Shown: positions 19,892 through 32,544, numbered from the stretch's first letter. The stretch is DNA of 64,000 nucleotides from Halichondria panicea (GCF_963675165.1 NC_087389.1:5244120-5308119), one strand, 5' to 3'. Made by a program: numbers and translations. The notes: generated by a model from the letters alone, not told the origin.

Positions 19892-21685
19892 ATGGCTACA
19901 CCATTAACAAATGAAATTTCAACAAGTAGCAGTTCAGCTTCGAACAGCAACCTTCCCAATTTGGATCCTGCCAGTAATCCAACAAATGGCAACCCTACGA
20001 CTTCAACTCCTGCTAATCCGACTGCAACAAACAACAATCCTTCACCGGCAAGTAACCCTAGCCCTACAGGTATACTCAACACTCTGCCTTCAAAACTTAA
20101 TGCCGCTATTGAGGCTATTGCAAAAATTCTACCCGATATCAACAAAACTATCCAAGAAAATGAAAGGCAACTTGATGAAATGAAACGAAGGGCAGAAACT
20201 GGAGAACAATTTGACCAAACTGACTTACATCTTCAAGAATTTCAATCTCGAGTTACTGAAGCAAAAACGTTTTTGAACATCCTAAAACCATTAGCTGAGT
20301 ATGGAGCCAAAGATAAAACCGAAATATATGCTGAACTAGAGAAACGAAAGCAATCTAAGCTTCAAGAGTTCATCAACGATTTGCGTGCAAGATTTGGAAC
20401 ATGCCGGGATCAATTTCTTAAATTTGAGGGATCCTGTAACGAATTCGAAAGAAGAGCCTCAGACAGTATTGAAAGAACCAAAGCCAGTGTCACTAGCAAC
20501 AGCCAGGAGGTGAGGGAAGCACAACAGAAGTTCACAAATGCCTCATTCAAAATGACGCTTGCTGTAGGGACATGTCGCCTTTTTGCAGTAATACTTTTCT
20601 TGGCATCGGTTCTGAGCATTTGTGGATACATATCACAGCCATGGACAACCATTATTTTTTCAGCATTGATAATGTTTGCAGCATGGATTTATCAATACTT
20701 TTTTGCAGAAGTAGCGGTGACTGAGAGACACACAGCAATACACAAACAAACAGCACACAGGAGCATAAGAAACGAACAGAAAAGTATTCGACAACTTCAA
20801 GAACAAATGTGCAAAATCAAGCAACAAATAAGCGAGAAATGGGAAGATTTACAGCTAGTTCATGATGAAATGCAAAGAATCAGAAAGCCTTACGGATATG
20901 ACACAATAAAGCACAATTTGGAAGTATTGACTGTACATTCAAAAAGAATTTTAAAGGATCTTGAGCAAGTTGGTGAAAATTTAAGCAGCAAGCCGAATGA
21001 AATTGTGAGTGACACCGTGCCTGGAGGTCGAAACGAAATAGAAGTGGTCCATAGTTTCCATGAATTTATCGAGGTACACTCTGACAATGGAGACAGCCCA
21101 CAAGTAGCAAGGCAATCACAGACTGTATACGAAGATGCTTCACAGGAAGTTTCACAAATTGGACGCTTAAAACATCCTAGTCCAGAGTTTGGCCCGAGCA
21201 GGAAGTTTTCTTTGGTCAAGATATCCTCTGGAGCCCAATCTATCCACGAAAGGGTTCACTTCTCTTTAAACGAATTCGAATCAAAAATGAAAGACGGTTG
21301 CAAACCAACTGTCAAAATCGCTCATGGCTACAATAGAATTGATATTCCTACACTACCAACTGTCAAGCAACATGGAAAACAGTGGCTTGTTGCTTTCTCC
21401 CCAGTAGTGGCGGGTTGTCACCTGATAACTGTCACCATAGATACGGAAATCACAGGAAACGTAATTCAAAATGAAAGGATCATGATCGAAAACAGAGAAT
21501 CGATTCAGCCGGGTAACGAAGTGGAACGAGGTCCTGATTGGAATGATATAGATCAGCGGCACTGTGTTGGTGAGGTTTTGAGTGTGAGCGAGGACGATTC
21601 GGTGAGAGTTCAGTGGAGAGATGGGACAGAAGGAGAATACAAGTGGGGGCAGGATAACTCATACGAGGTGCAGCTAAAAATGTGA
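19892..21685 (+). CDS. Membrane-anchored coiled-coil protein C1 with MIB/HERC2 tail
   Basis: A single exon of 597 residues. Order: a disordered Ser/Asn/Pro/Thr-rich head (1-60), coiled coil (about 68-215), a two-helix membrane hairpin (about 226-246 and 251-271, joined by SQPW), a second coiled coil (about 280-390), a low-complexity linker, a filamin-like domain (CKPTVKIAHGYN, QWLVAFSPVVAGCH) and a MIB/HERC2 domain at the end (VERGPDW, GEVLSV, VRVQW, YKWGQ). The last two domains match those of the B genes, so C and B share a C-terminal module on different N-termini. With a tight hairpin, both ends should face the cytosol; organelle localisation is an inference. There is no RING, so it could act as an anchored adaptor or decoy for the B proteins. 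The start is the first ATG shared with copy C2, which differs at about 15 residues. Confidence 0.84.
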   Translation: MATPLTNEISTSSSSASNSNLPNLDPASNPTNGNPTTSTPANPTATNNNPSPASNPSPTGILNTLPSKLNAAIEAIAKILPDINKTIQENERQLDEMKRRAETGEQFDQTDLHLQEFQSRVTEAKTFLNILKPLAEYGAKDKTEIYAELEKRKQSKLQEFINDLRARFGTCRDQFLKFEGSCNEFERRASDSIERTKASVTSNSQEVREAQQKFTNASFKMTLAVGTCRLFAVILFLASVLSICGYISQPWTTIIFSALIMFAAWIYQYFFAEVAVTERHTAIHKQTAHRSIRNEQKSIRQLQEQMCKIKQQISEKWEDLQLVHDEMQRIRKPYGYDTIKHNLEVLTVHSKRILKDLEQVGENLSSKPNEIVSDTVPGGRNEIEVVHSFHEFIEVHSDNGDSPQVARQSQTVYEDASQEVSQIGRLKHPSPEFGPSRKFSLVKISSGAQSIHERVHFSLNEFESKMKDGCKPTVKIAHGYNRIDIPTLPTVKQHGKQWLVAFSPVVAGCHLITVTIDTEITGNVIQNERIMIENRESIQPGNEVERGPDWNDIDQRHCVGEVLSVSEDDSVRVQWRDGTEGEYKWGQDNSYEVQLKM

Positions 21686-21707
21686 CTCGATCTATACAAT
21701 TAGAAAC

Positions 21708-21713
21708 AATAAA
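21708..21713 (+). promoter_or_regulatory. Polyadenylation signal AATAAA, gene C1
   Basis: AATAAA 23 bases after the C1 stop, also kept in the C2 copy (62475). It implies a very short 3' UTR. Confidence 0.6.
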
Positions 21714-22786
21714 GTACACATAGTTAATACTCTTTCAACTATAGTCTATAGTAATAATTACCTTGCGCACATGTAAAAGTTGAACACTTTAAAATTTGAT
21801 TTTGAGCTCATAATTCTAAAACAACTTTCAAATTGTATGTCAAAAAAATCGATGTATATACGCAACATGCATAATTATAAAGAACGGGGGGAGGCCCTGC
21901 AACACAAGAGGGTTAGATATTCATAATTACCACAGGTATTCCAGGTATAGTGTAACTAATATCAGGCAGTATTAATTATAGCTTTAGCTGGCAGACAGCG
22001 TACAGGACAGGACATAATTACACAATATGTACATGTTACGATGTAGCACAACGGTTAATGTAATTTTATGTAGCCTCAGGTACACACTTAACGCCCAAAG
22101 AAGTCACACTATATACATGTACAACTGAGTACAATCCTCATGTTGTATACTCAAGCCATGTTACAGTATCATATCATAATTACACAAACAGAAGCCACAA
22201 ATACAATTAGTGTTATAGTTAGCACACACCACAGATAAGAGCATTGTGCACCTGCTAGTCAGAATGTAACTGCACACTGCCATGTTAAAATAATAACGTG
22301 CATGCACTGCATGTACGTACAATTACCCAAGTTTGAACATTATACCACTTAGTATATACACGTTTACATTTACAATCCTGTTAACTACATGTATAAGCAA
22401 CCAAGTCTATATGAAAAGGTCATGCAGTGGTGGTGTTGATGTGGTATGGTGCATGGGGCTATGGGTCGAAGGCAACAGTGTTACCTTTTCTTAAGACTCA
22501 TTTAGTATAATGGCCACTTTAAATATTCATAACATTTCTAAGATTGTATAGTTCAGGGAATGAGCAAAGAAAACTTGATGCCATAAAATTTCACAGAACA
22601 GCAAGCCACTAATTATTGATAAGAGTATACACCACAGATAAGATTCGAACTATTGTGCAATTCCTAGCAAGTACTCCACAACAAAGACAGGGACACCACC
22701 ATTATTTTAGGCAGACTATTTAATAGGCAACACATACCGTCAGCATCAGATGATTTCAGCAGATCCAGAGATCTAAAGAACGAGCA
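21714..22786. other. C1-D1 spacer, no gene seen
   Basis: AT-rich DNA nearly the same as 62481-63538. No exon or RNA gene is recognisable. It probably holds the D1 promoter. Confidence 0.5.
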
Positions 22787-24436
22787 ATGGCGGAGAGTGC
22801 AGTGAAAGAAGAGCTGAAATGTTCCATTTGCTTGGACAATTTCAAGAATCCCAAAGTGTTGCCGTGTTGTCACAGCTTTTGTCTCCATTGTCTGGAGGGA
22901 GCTCATGAGAGAACCAAGAACAAGAAAAGCCTAACCTGTCCTCAGTGCAAGGCTAAACAGCAGGTGACAAACTACACGCTATAATTATGTATACATATAT
23001 ATACATGCATGCAACCTAGCTGTTTAAAATGTGCAACCTATATGCATGTACTGACAAAGATTATATCATAGTACACACTTACTATAAATTCGGCTTATAA
23101 TTATTATAATTATATACAGGTTCCTACCAATGGTCCCCGTGGTTTCCCCGATGATTACACCCTTGCTAATCAGAAACAAGCTACTACAATCACACCAGTT
23201 TGTGAGCAATGTGATGATAGCAACAAACCAGTGGCGTATTGCCACACCTGCTCAGACTGCCTGTGTGAAGAGTGCTTGAAAGCTCACAAAAGAGTAAAAG
23301 CTCTTCGAGATCACAAGACAGTCAATATCACTCCTGGAAACGCTCTTGATATCGGGCCCCAGTCAAAGAAGAGCTATTTGTGCAGTATTCACCCCAAAAA
23401 ACCACTAGAGCTTTATTGCAAGAGTTGTAAGAGCTTGGCCTGCCTCCTGTGCTTTGTGGGGCTACACAACGGCCATGACATTGGAAGCATCAATGGTAAA
23501 GCACGACAAAAAGTGGAACAAAGTATCAACAATCTGGTAAAAGAAACAGATTTAAAATTGACAGAATTCAAAGACAATTTAAAATACGTTTCTGCCCTTG
23601 AAAATGAAAAAACAGAAGTTTCAACTCCACTCAAAGTTGAAGTCGATAAGAAGGTTAATTTTCTCATTCAACAACTTGAAGCAAGGCGTAAAGAACTACA
23701 CAAGGAGATTGATGATGCTTGTACGAAAGTCCTTAAAGAGCTATGGGCACAAAAAGAATACCATGAGACAGCCATTACGAGTATGGAGGGTGCTCTGAGC
23801 TTTGCCAGAAGAGCTCTAGCCTGCAAGGAAGACACGGAACTACTGGCCCTCTGTGCACAAGTTACCTCCAGACTAAAAGAACTGAGTCAGCTGAAATTTG
23901 ACAGTCGATCCGTAGAGAAAATTGAAATGACAACCCTCGAATTTAAAGAAAGTAATGAACAAATGCCTGTATTTGCACAGCCTTTGGGGAAAGTTTCCAA
24001 AATGGGAAGGTCACCAGTCGGTGCTAAACTTGTTGTTGGGAAATTACAATCAGCAGCTGCTAGGCCAACCATACAAGTCACCACCGATAAGCAAGAAAAT
24101 CATATCCTATGTCCTTTAGGTGAAGACGCTCGCATTCAAGTTACAGCAAGAGTGAACATGAACGGAAAAAATGCTCTAAAAAACACAAAACTAACCATTT
24201 CAACCGAATCAAATGTGGGTTTTGGTAATACTAGACGCCACCCAGTATCTTTTTACGGTGCTGAACAATTGCAAATAGATGTCCAAGAGAATACTCAACC
24301 CAATAGTTGGACAGTGATAGTCAAGCCTAAAAGTATCGGGGAATGCAGAGTAACATTTCGAGTACGTGGGAAATATGGAGACACACATCTGGAAGATAGT
24401 GCTGGACATATTATTGTTGAAGCATACAACATTTAG
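22787..24436 (+). CDS. TRIM-like protein D1: RING, two B-boxes, coiled coil, filamin-like domain
   Basis: Exons 22787-22963 and 23120-24436 join in phase (CAG, then GTTCCT) into 497 residues. RING in exon 1: CSIC (12-15), PCCHSFCLHC, CPQC (51-54), a standard C3HC4 ligase finger. Exon 2 holds B-box 1 (CEQCDD to AHKR..H), B-box 2 (CSIHPKKPLELYC to HNGHDI), a coiled coil and a C-terminal domain with NSWTVIVKP and GECRVTFRVRGKYG strands. Residues after VEKIE are unlike the A genes, so the likely target-binding part has diverged while the WAQKEYHETAIT block is almost identical in DNA to A1. It is probably a cytosolic ubiquitin ligase; substrate unknown. A decayed copy follows at 24984 and a second copy starts at 63539. 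Confidence 0.87.
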
Positions 24437-24983
24437 CTTTTGTTGAACTCCTAAACGCATTTGACAGAGAGTATAATTGTGCAATTATGTAATTTAGAAT
24501 ATCGTAATTTAGAATATCGTGCACGTAGTTATATACCAAGATTTAAACTATGCAACAATTATTAATGAACATTGCACACATAAATTATAGTACTGTGTAG
24601 TACATTATACTCACATCTTAATTTGCTAAACATTGACTGTACGATGGTGCAACGTGTACTATGGGGGCCGGGGTGTGGCTATTTAGTGTCCATGTATAAA
24701 TGCACAAGAAGTTTACCTTGTAGATAATAAACAAGGTTATAACAACGAACTTAAGAAATCACCTGACTTCTATACTTTCATATTGCTTGTTCATATCACC
24801 AGTTCAGAGAAGGGAGAAATATTGTTTCACAAAGTAGCACTGAAGCCACTTATTGATAGAGTACATGAAACACACCACATGCAGGTAGACTAGGGTTATC
24901 TTATCCAGGATTCGACGAAAAACCTACAAAGGGGAAAAAGGCGGTCAGAATCACATGCTTTCAGCAAATCTAGAGAAACAAGC
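24437..24983. other. D1-D' spacer, no gene seen
   Basis: AT-rich DNA with a short tandem repeat (TTTAGAATATCGTAA twice near 24491). Nothing coding. Confidence 0.5.
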
Positions 24984-26570
24984 AATGGCAGAAAGTGCAG
25001 TGAAAGAAAAGCTGAAATGTTCCACTTGCTTGGACAATTTCAAGAATCCCAAAGTGTTGCCGTGTTGTCACAGCTTCTGTCTCCATTGTCTGGAGGGATC
25101 TCATGAGAAAACCAAAGACAAGAAAAGCCTAACCTGCCCTGAATGCAAGGCTAGTCATCAGGCAAATTAACTAAACCGTAGCATTTTTAAGAACTATCCG
25201 TATACGTATAATTATAATTATGCATTCATATATATAGTAAAGATTAAACACTTCACATAGAGCAGGTAGAAAACACACGTTATGTTTTACGTACATGCAT
25301 ACATGTACAATACCTGTTCAATATGTACAAGCTAATTAACTGGTTTGCATGTACTGACACAAAAAATAAACACTAAGTTGGCTTTATATTGCATGCAGGT
25401 TCCTACCAATGGTCCCCGTGGTTTCCCAGACAACTACACACTTGCTAATCAGAAACACGCCCCAACAACCACACCAGTTTGTGAGCAATGCGGCGACAAG
25501 AACAAACCAGTGGAGTACAGTGACACCTGCTCAGAGTACCAATGTGAAGAGTGTTTGAGAACCCCCAAAAAACATAAGGGTGATCAAAATCACGAGACAG
25601 TCATTAAAGCCCAGTTAAAGAAGAGCTATTTGTGTAGTATTCACCCCGAAGAACCACTAAGGCTTTACTGCAAGAGTTGTAAGAGCTTGGCCTGCCTCCT
25701 GTGCTTTGTGGGGCTACACAACGGCCATGACATTGAGATCATTGATGACAAAACAAAACAAGAAGTGGAACAAAGTATCAATAATCTGGTAAAAGTAACA
25801 GATTCGAAATTGAAGGAATTTGAAGAGAACTTGAAATATGTTTCTGCCCTTGAAAAGGAAAAAGCAGAAGCTTCCATTACACTCAAAACTCAAGTCGATA
25901 AGAAAGTACATTTTCTCACCCAACAACTTGAAGCAAGGCGTAAAGAACTATACACAAGGAGATTGACGATGCTTGTACGAAGGACCTCAATAAATTGTGT
26001 GTACAGAAAGAATACCACGAGACAGCCATTACGAGCATGGAGGGTGCTCTGAGCTTTGCCAGAAGAGGAGCTCTAGCCTGCAAGGAAGACACGGAACTAT
26101 TGGCTCTCTGCAAATTGAAATAGCTGAATCAGCTAAAATGGGATAGTCAAGAAACTGAGGAAATTGAAATTACAACCATCGAATTCAAACATCCTCAGGA
26201 GAGGGAAACAGATACGGCAGTTGGGGAGATACAAACAGAAGTACATACGCCAGATATACAAATTACCGCAGAAGAGCTGCATAATCATGTTCAATTTTCT
26301 GATGGTTGTAGTATTACGTTTCAAGTAACGGCAGTAGTGAATTTTAAATGGAAATCGAAAACCCCTAAACTAACTGCTTCAGCAACTTATAGATCCCAGC
26401 AGTACGAATTGTACGAAACTATAACTGAAGAAAATGCTACAGCAAACTGTTGGACAGTCAAGTTTACTCCTAAAGAACCAAGTATTTACACGATTACATT
26501 TCAAGTCAATGGGGACTATGGAGGCACATACCTATACCAAAGTGCTGAATACCAAATCGAAATATATTAA
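24984..26570 (+). pseudogene. Decayed TRIM-like gene D'
   Basis: Exon 1 (24984-25163) has a complete RING: CSTC, PCCHSFCLHC, CPEC. It ends CATCAG followed by GC rather than GT, a rare or damaged donor. Exon 2 from 25399 keeps VPTNGPRGFPDNY. B-box 1 is weakened (EYSDTCSEYQCEEC, with PKKH in place of AHKR). B-box 2 (CSIHPEEPLRLYC, HNGHDI) and part of the coiled coil follow. A 2-base insertion near 25950 shifts the frame, and about 20 bases are missing around 26113. The C-terminal domain, NCWTVKFTPKEPSIYTI, is still readable to a stop at 26570. The C-terminal half differs strongly from D1, so it was a separate family member rather than a fresh copy. Confidence 0.8.
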
Positions 26571-26854
26571 CACTATACAAAATATTCCCAATTATACGAA
26601 GCATTACGAGCAGCACTAACTTAGTGTTGTAGAACTGTATACAATGTCTGGTCATTATTATAATTATTAGCTATGTATCAGATTGCAAATAATTATTATA
26701 CTGCTTTTCTACATAATTATTATTGTACACATACACTGTTCATGTAACTCATTTTCGTTTTCTTCTTCTTAGCACATGTATGCATGCCATCAGTTACAGC
26801 GATCTAATTATGCCTCAGTTGCGCATGCACAGCAAGGTATATACGGTAACATAG

Positions 26855-26856
<2 letters not shown>

Positions 26857-26891
<35 letters not shown>
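26857..26891. repeat. (TG)n microsatellite
   Basis: About 17 TG units, downstream of D'. Confidence 0.95.
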
Positions 26892-26894
<3 letters not shown>

Positions 26895-28090
26895 ATGTTA
26901 CAGCTGCTCTTTTTTGGATTGCAATTAGTGGATTTACAAAATAATGCTTCGTTCTCGAGTTATGCCTATTTTGCTTACTTTGTTGCAGGCGGGAGGGGGT
27001 GAAATGATGGGTACTTGTAATGGCCGATTTGTATGTCACCAGCTGTCAGAGTATAGTCTGCACTTCTAATAGCTTAATTGCTGCTATATACATGTACATG
27101 CACTAATTAAATGCCTATAGGGGATTGAAAAACAGATCCCATGCATAATATTGGCAGGGGCAAATCTAGAGGGTAGCAGAGAGTGCTCTAGCACCCCCCC
27201 TGACCTTTGAGAATTTAATCAGTTATCTGCATGTGTGTGTCTCACTCATGCATTGACTGATTGAAGACTGAAGTCACTCCTAGACTTGGTACTAGCTGAG
27301 TACGAGTATAGCTGTAGACCTAAACATTTCATTTTAAAAATACGAAAAGGGTTGGACAGATGTTCACATGCACTATTCAACTTAATTCTTATGGGTTAGC
27401 CTTGCACTAAAGCGCTAGTTTTAGCTACAAGAGTCAGAGTCCAACTGATACAACTAAAGATTCTGAAGAGACTTGCAACAGCCTTCACTGTAAGTAAAAT
27501 TAGCCACAACTGGAGAACAAAGCTTTAGTTGCATATCCACGAATCAAAATCCAAGAGAACGTGGCTAGAAGCCTACAGAAGCTGTTAGTTTACGTTGCAT
27601 TGCAACCGTTGACCAGACACAGTCAGCTTTACCATATCCCGTGTGCGGCTACGCCTCGAAGCATAACAATGGCTATATATAGCTAGTTACTCACAATACA
27701 GCACTGCACATGCAGTGTTAACACATGTCACTCATATACAAATACAGTTGTGCAACACTATATATACATATAGGATACGTACCTCAGTAATAATACTAAT
27801 ATTATGGTTAAGCAACTCTATGGTATGACTGGAAGATGAGCCCCACCTATCTTCCAGGAATTCCCTTGCATATAATAAACAACAAGCCTCAATTTGACTG
27901 AGTTTGAGTTGCATGGTAAGCCCAGTAGTTAGACAAGCTAGAAAGTGAATGTGTCTATTGCTTAGCCAGTAGACATGCAGACACAATGAATGTGATATCA
28001 TTCACTGAACTAAGTCATAATTTTCTATCTTTTAGGTTGTTGCTGCTTTATCGTTAGAACGCCATCTTGTATTGCTAATATTCATAAAGA
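26892..28090. other. Spacer with repeat fragments upstream of NLR1
   Basis: Near 27155 a CAGGGGCAAATCTAGAGGG fragment followed by a run of Cs resembles one end of the CAGNGGCGGATC elements. 27385-27680 (GGTTAGCCTTGCACTAAAGC to GCGGCTACGCCTCG) is a solo copy of the end sequence that borders the blocks at 32545 and 41735. Bases 28035-28055 (GTTGTTGCTGCTTTATCGTT) are shared with the upstream regions of NLR2 and NLR3, so they may belong to the 5' UTR. Confidence 0.5.
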
Positions 28091-31000
28091 ATGGATAAAT
28101 TCATTGCTAGCATTCGCCGAAAGTACAAAGAGAGATCCTTAAATCGTGAAGAGCAATGGCCACCAGTTTCTGGAGAGAGGCTCATTAACTTGCAGTTAGT
28201 GGAGACTGACAAGAAAGAAGGATTTAGAGCAGGCTTGCCACAACATGGTGCACCTGATGATAATGTCAAGCGTACTCCAATTCTCCATGGTGACCTGTTC
28301 AAAATCGAAAAAAACAAAAAACCAGTCAAGAAGCTCATTGTTGAAGGCAATGCTGGGATTGGTAAAACCACACTGTGTACCATGCTTGCTGAAGGGTGGG
28401 CAAAGGGCAAGATCCTAACACAATTTGACTGTGTTCTGTTGCTTCCACTGAGAGAACATGGAGTATCCTCTGCCACAAGTCTCGCTGAACTGTTCAAACT
28501 TCTCCACTCCAGTGAGAGGATCCGCACATCTGTTATAGAAGAGTTGGAGGAGAGAGAGGGAGAAGGTGTCCTCATCATAGCTGATGGCTGGGATGAGCTT
28601 AGTGCAGAAAATTGTTTGAAAATGTCCTTTCTTTACAAGCTTTTCTTTGGTGATTTTCTTCCATTTGCTTCTATTCTTCTAACGTCCCGACCTTCTGCTT
28701 CAGCTCCTCTTCACAACCTTCCTTCTGTGAATCGCTTGGTTGAGGTAGTTGGTTTTAATGAGGAGAATATCAAGCAGTACATAGAATCAGAGTTTGAGCA
28801 ATTCCCGGAGAAAGTATCTTCTCTTATCGAGCAACTTGAGAACAACCCAGTCATTCAGAGTGTGTGTTCTGTGCCCCTCAATTGTGCCATTGTTTGTAAC
28901 TTGTGGCACATTTTAGATCAAGAGCTTCCTTGTACGCTAACTGAGCTGTACACTCAAATTGTTCTTAGCATTATCCTTCGCAATGTCAAAAAGAAGTTCC
29001 CTGATTGTCCAATTAGCCTCAATGGGTTTGATGAGATTCCGAATGACCTGCAAGACGTATTTTGGTTGATTTGTAAGTTTGCTTACGAGTGCTTATTATT
29101 AGATCAGCTGGTTTTCTCAGAAGCTAAATTGTCCTCTCGCTTACCTGAAGTTGGTGACAAGTTGCTGTGCTTTGGTCTGTTGCAGTCTGCACGATCACTT
29201 CTACCTGTCGGTCATGGCCTGTCTTTTCACTTTGCTCACCTGACCATCCAGGAGTTCTTGGCTGCCCTCCATCTTGCTACTCTATCCAATAAAGAGAAAC
29301 TGAAGGTTGTTAAGGCTCATTCTAAGAGTGGACGTTTTTACATGGTGTGGAGATTTATGTTTGGTCTTGCTAGTAAGCACCATGGTAGCCGTAGCGATAA
29401 GGTGATCAGTTTGGATGATGGTTTGATGGATAAATGTCTTGTGGCTGAAGAGTTTTATCATGGTGTTTTGGCTTTATGTCATGCTGCTTTCGAAGCTTCA
29501 GACCCTAGCATCTCAACAGAAGTTTGTAGAAGGTATGGAAAATATCTATTAGACGGTCATTTCTACACTCCCTTTGACCGTGTAGCTAGCTTCTATGTTC
29601 TTCGTACTGCTGAAATATGTGATGATTTGGTTATCAGAATGGGTGTTTGTGTAATGAATGATAAACTATTGAAGGAAATAACTGACATACTTTCTAATGC
29701 AAATGGTAAACTGCAAGTCCAACAGTTACACCTCCAGCAGACTAAGTTGTCTGACAAAGGTGTTGCTGATCTATTCAAGAGAGCCTCAGCTGCCTTTACA
29801 ACTTTAGAACATCTCCTTCTGCATCACAACAACTTCACTGACATCATGTCATCATTCACGCAAACATCTTGTATGAGCCTCAGAAAACTGGACTTATCTC
29901 AAAATCCTCTTGGAGTTTCTGGTATACAGTCATTAGAGACAGCTGTACGGGCAGGAGTTCTTGTTAACATTAGGTCGCTGTTCTTGTCCAACACCCTCAC
30001 TGATGATGCTGACGTCAATGGAGCTCTACTGACCACCCTCTTACAGTCCATTGCCTCTCACTGTGCTGAACTGAGACGCTTAGACCTTTCTCATAATAAT
30101 CTTGGTTTACCTGGATTATGTTCAGTTGTGGAGAACATTCCGCTACGATTGGATGACATTGAATTATCAGCTACCCATCTCACCACTTCATTTCACTCAG
30201 AGTCTCAATACACAGTCACCTGTGAGATGCTGAACATCAACGCAAACAGTTTAACGATGATGGATCTGATTGGCTCTAATTTCAGTGGAGCTGCTGGAAC
30301 TCTTTTACTGGCGAAGTTTCTTCAAGCATTTCAATCACTGAAACGTCTTTACTGCCTTGACTGTTCTCTCACCTCTGCCGACATCATAATGCTTATCCAC
30401 CATCTCAAGTCTGCTAATGTGGTATGTAAGACTTTAAATAGGTTGTATCTCAACAACAACTCCATTGATGATGAGGGAGTGATGGCTTTCACTGAGTGTC
30501 TACCAGAGCTGTTTCCTAGACTGAACAAGTTTGAGTTAAAATTCCAGGATGGCGTTATTCTCCGTGGTAATCCTGTGAGCAAGGAGTTGACACTCATGTG
30601 CAACGAATACTTGAAGGTATCAATCTACATATATTTGTATATAATTATGGCATTCAGTTTATTAGTATATCACCCTGTTTTATAGTCCTTATTGCCAACA
30701 CATGCAGGTCTTGAAGAAAGCAACCCCAGTAACAAGTTTACCTCCACAAAATGAAGAGGTATAAGTATATATTTAAAAGAAATTTACAGTCAATATTATT
30801 TTCTTAGATGAATCGTGTTTTCCATTATTTTGGGGATATGTTACTGTCGAAGAACATTTACGTGGCTGAAGCGGTGAGTGTGTCATCATTATTAATTATA
30901 CAATAATTATATTGATCTCATCAGTATAGATCTCTTCAGATGATGATAATAATGACAGCATTGATTCATGGTATTGCACTAACGAACCAGTAGAACACCA

Positions 31001-31788
31001 TCCAATAGATGAGGTTGTGGATACAGTGGACACTCCTAGTGATGTCACTGATCCAGACACTCTCATCAATGAACAGAGCTTCTCTCAAGCATCACCAGTA
31101 GAGCACCACCCCACAGCTAGTGACGAGGCTACTTGTACTACAACCCTGCAGTCTACACACAGAACAGACCAGCACACAACAGGTGCATGAGTATCCTATC
31201 TATGCATAATTATATAGTTGTAGTGTAGATGCAGCTGAATATACCATATCAGATACAGCTTCTGTATAGTCACTAAAGAAGGAGATACCTCACAAGATGT
31301 CCTCACTTCATATCCACACACTAATAGTTCACTCGGGAGCTTTTTATCATTGAATTGTTCTGCATGTATGCTTGGAAATTTCATATCAGATTCTATGTAA
31401 TCACAATAATTCATCATTTAACCACCCCTTCCTTTTTCCAGGAGCTAGTGAACCGAGGACTGTGACCATTGAGGAATTGAAGGAGCGTACAAAAGTAACT
31501 GACTCTCAACTTGACACTGAAATTGAAGAGACAGACATGTTGGACATGGCAGCTTACTTTGACAATGTGGAGACCTACCCTGCTATGTTGGGGCTGAGCC
31601 CTGCTGAACAGAAAGATGTTAAATATGCTTTGTTTCTCAATGACATGCAAACAGCAATGTTTCATACTCTAAAGGTGTGGAGACAGCATAATCCAAGTGC
31701 AGCCACGTACCGAGCACTAGTGGACATTGTACTGGATATGAGAATGAAAGAATTGGCCACTTACATTTGTCAGTCAGCAGCTAGGTAA
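28091..31788 (+). CDS. NLR1: NACHT-LRR protein with C-terminal Death-type domain
   Basis: Exons 28091-30616, 30708-30758, 30808-30873, 30930-31182 and 31442-31788 join in phase into 1080 residues. After a short helical head (about 25 residues, no Death or CARD) comes a NACHT ATPase: Walker A GNAGIGKTTL (about 94-103), Walker B LIIADGWDEL, sensor TSRPSAS, and the winged-helix end FAHLTIQEFLAALHL. Ribonuclease-inhibitor-type leucine-rich repeats follow (LRKLDLSQNPLG, LRRLDLSHNNLG, LNRLYLNNNSID). Two tiny exons and an acidic Thr/Asp-rich linker (PVEHHP twice) lead to the last exon. Its YPAMLGLS, LKVWRQHNPSAATYRAL and LATYICQ fit a six-helix Death domain. NLRs are cytosolic sensors that oligomerise on ATP and recruit partners; usually the recruiting domain is N-terminal, here it is C-terminal. 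A mini-exon used in NLR3 is decayed here but is phase-neutral, so skipping it keeps the frame. Confidence 0.84.
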
Positions 31789-32544
31789 GTGAATCATGCT
31801 GTCATCGTTTTTCAGTATAATATTTCACACACGCAGAAAACCTGAACCTGTGATGTGCAATAGAACCTAACTCTCTTATGTGCATGCATGTCATATACCT
31901 GTACTGTCTTAGTCAATTTACTTCTTATAGTTTGATTTCTGCTATTAATGTTATGTGACCGTTCAAATAGTAGTCCTGATGCAGTCCTGATGTTAAACAA
32001 TTTGATAACTACATTAAAATTGCCCCATGCAGTGTTGCAAGAATCAGAGGAGTATCGACAGGCGCGATGCAGCTATAACCATTAGTCTTTGATTGAACGC
32101 TGATTATCTGCCCATGCCGTGTGTTATTATACTGAGTGTAAAGGGTAATATGTAGGCGATTGAATATGCTACAACATAATTATGTCCAAACATTTTTCCA
32201 TGACAACATAAGGTGGTGGGTCTGTGGTGATTAATAAAACAGTAAACAATTGTTACAGTTTGTTGGCAATTGGTTATAATTATATAGGGGAGAGAAAAGG
32301 TCAATGGTTTCCGGCAAAGGTTTAGAACTTTGTCACAACATCTATATATATATATGAAAGGTCGATGTTACACACATTTTTTTTACGATCACCCCTATTT
32401 TCACCTAAAATGATTTTTCATTCACTGATATCAGCACAATTTCTTTCAATCTTGCATTACATTAAGTACAACAACTCACCCCAATAGGTATTTTACTCTC
32501 TAGACTGGATGCACTGTACATGTACATGCGCGCATGCACTAAAG
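31789..32544. other. NLR1 3' flank, no gene seen
   Basis: AT-rich DNA. Part (CTTTGATTGAACGCTG, TACTGAGTGTAA) is shared with the NLR3 3' flank near 50000, as expected from tandem duplication. Confidence 0.45.

Noticed and set aside
27155-27205. Complete CAGNGGCGGATC element
   Set aside because: Only one end-like sequence is visible; no matching inverse end or duplicated flank nearby.
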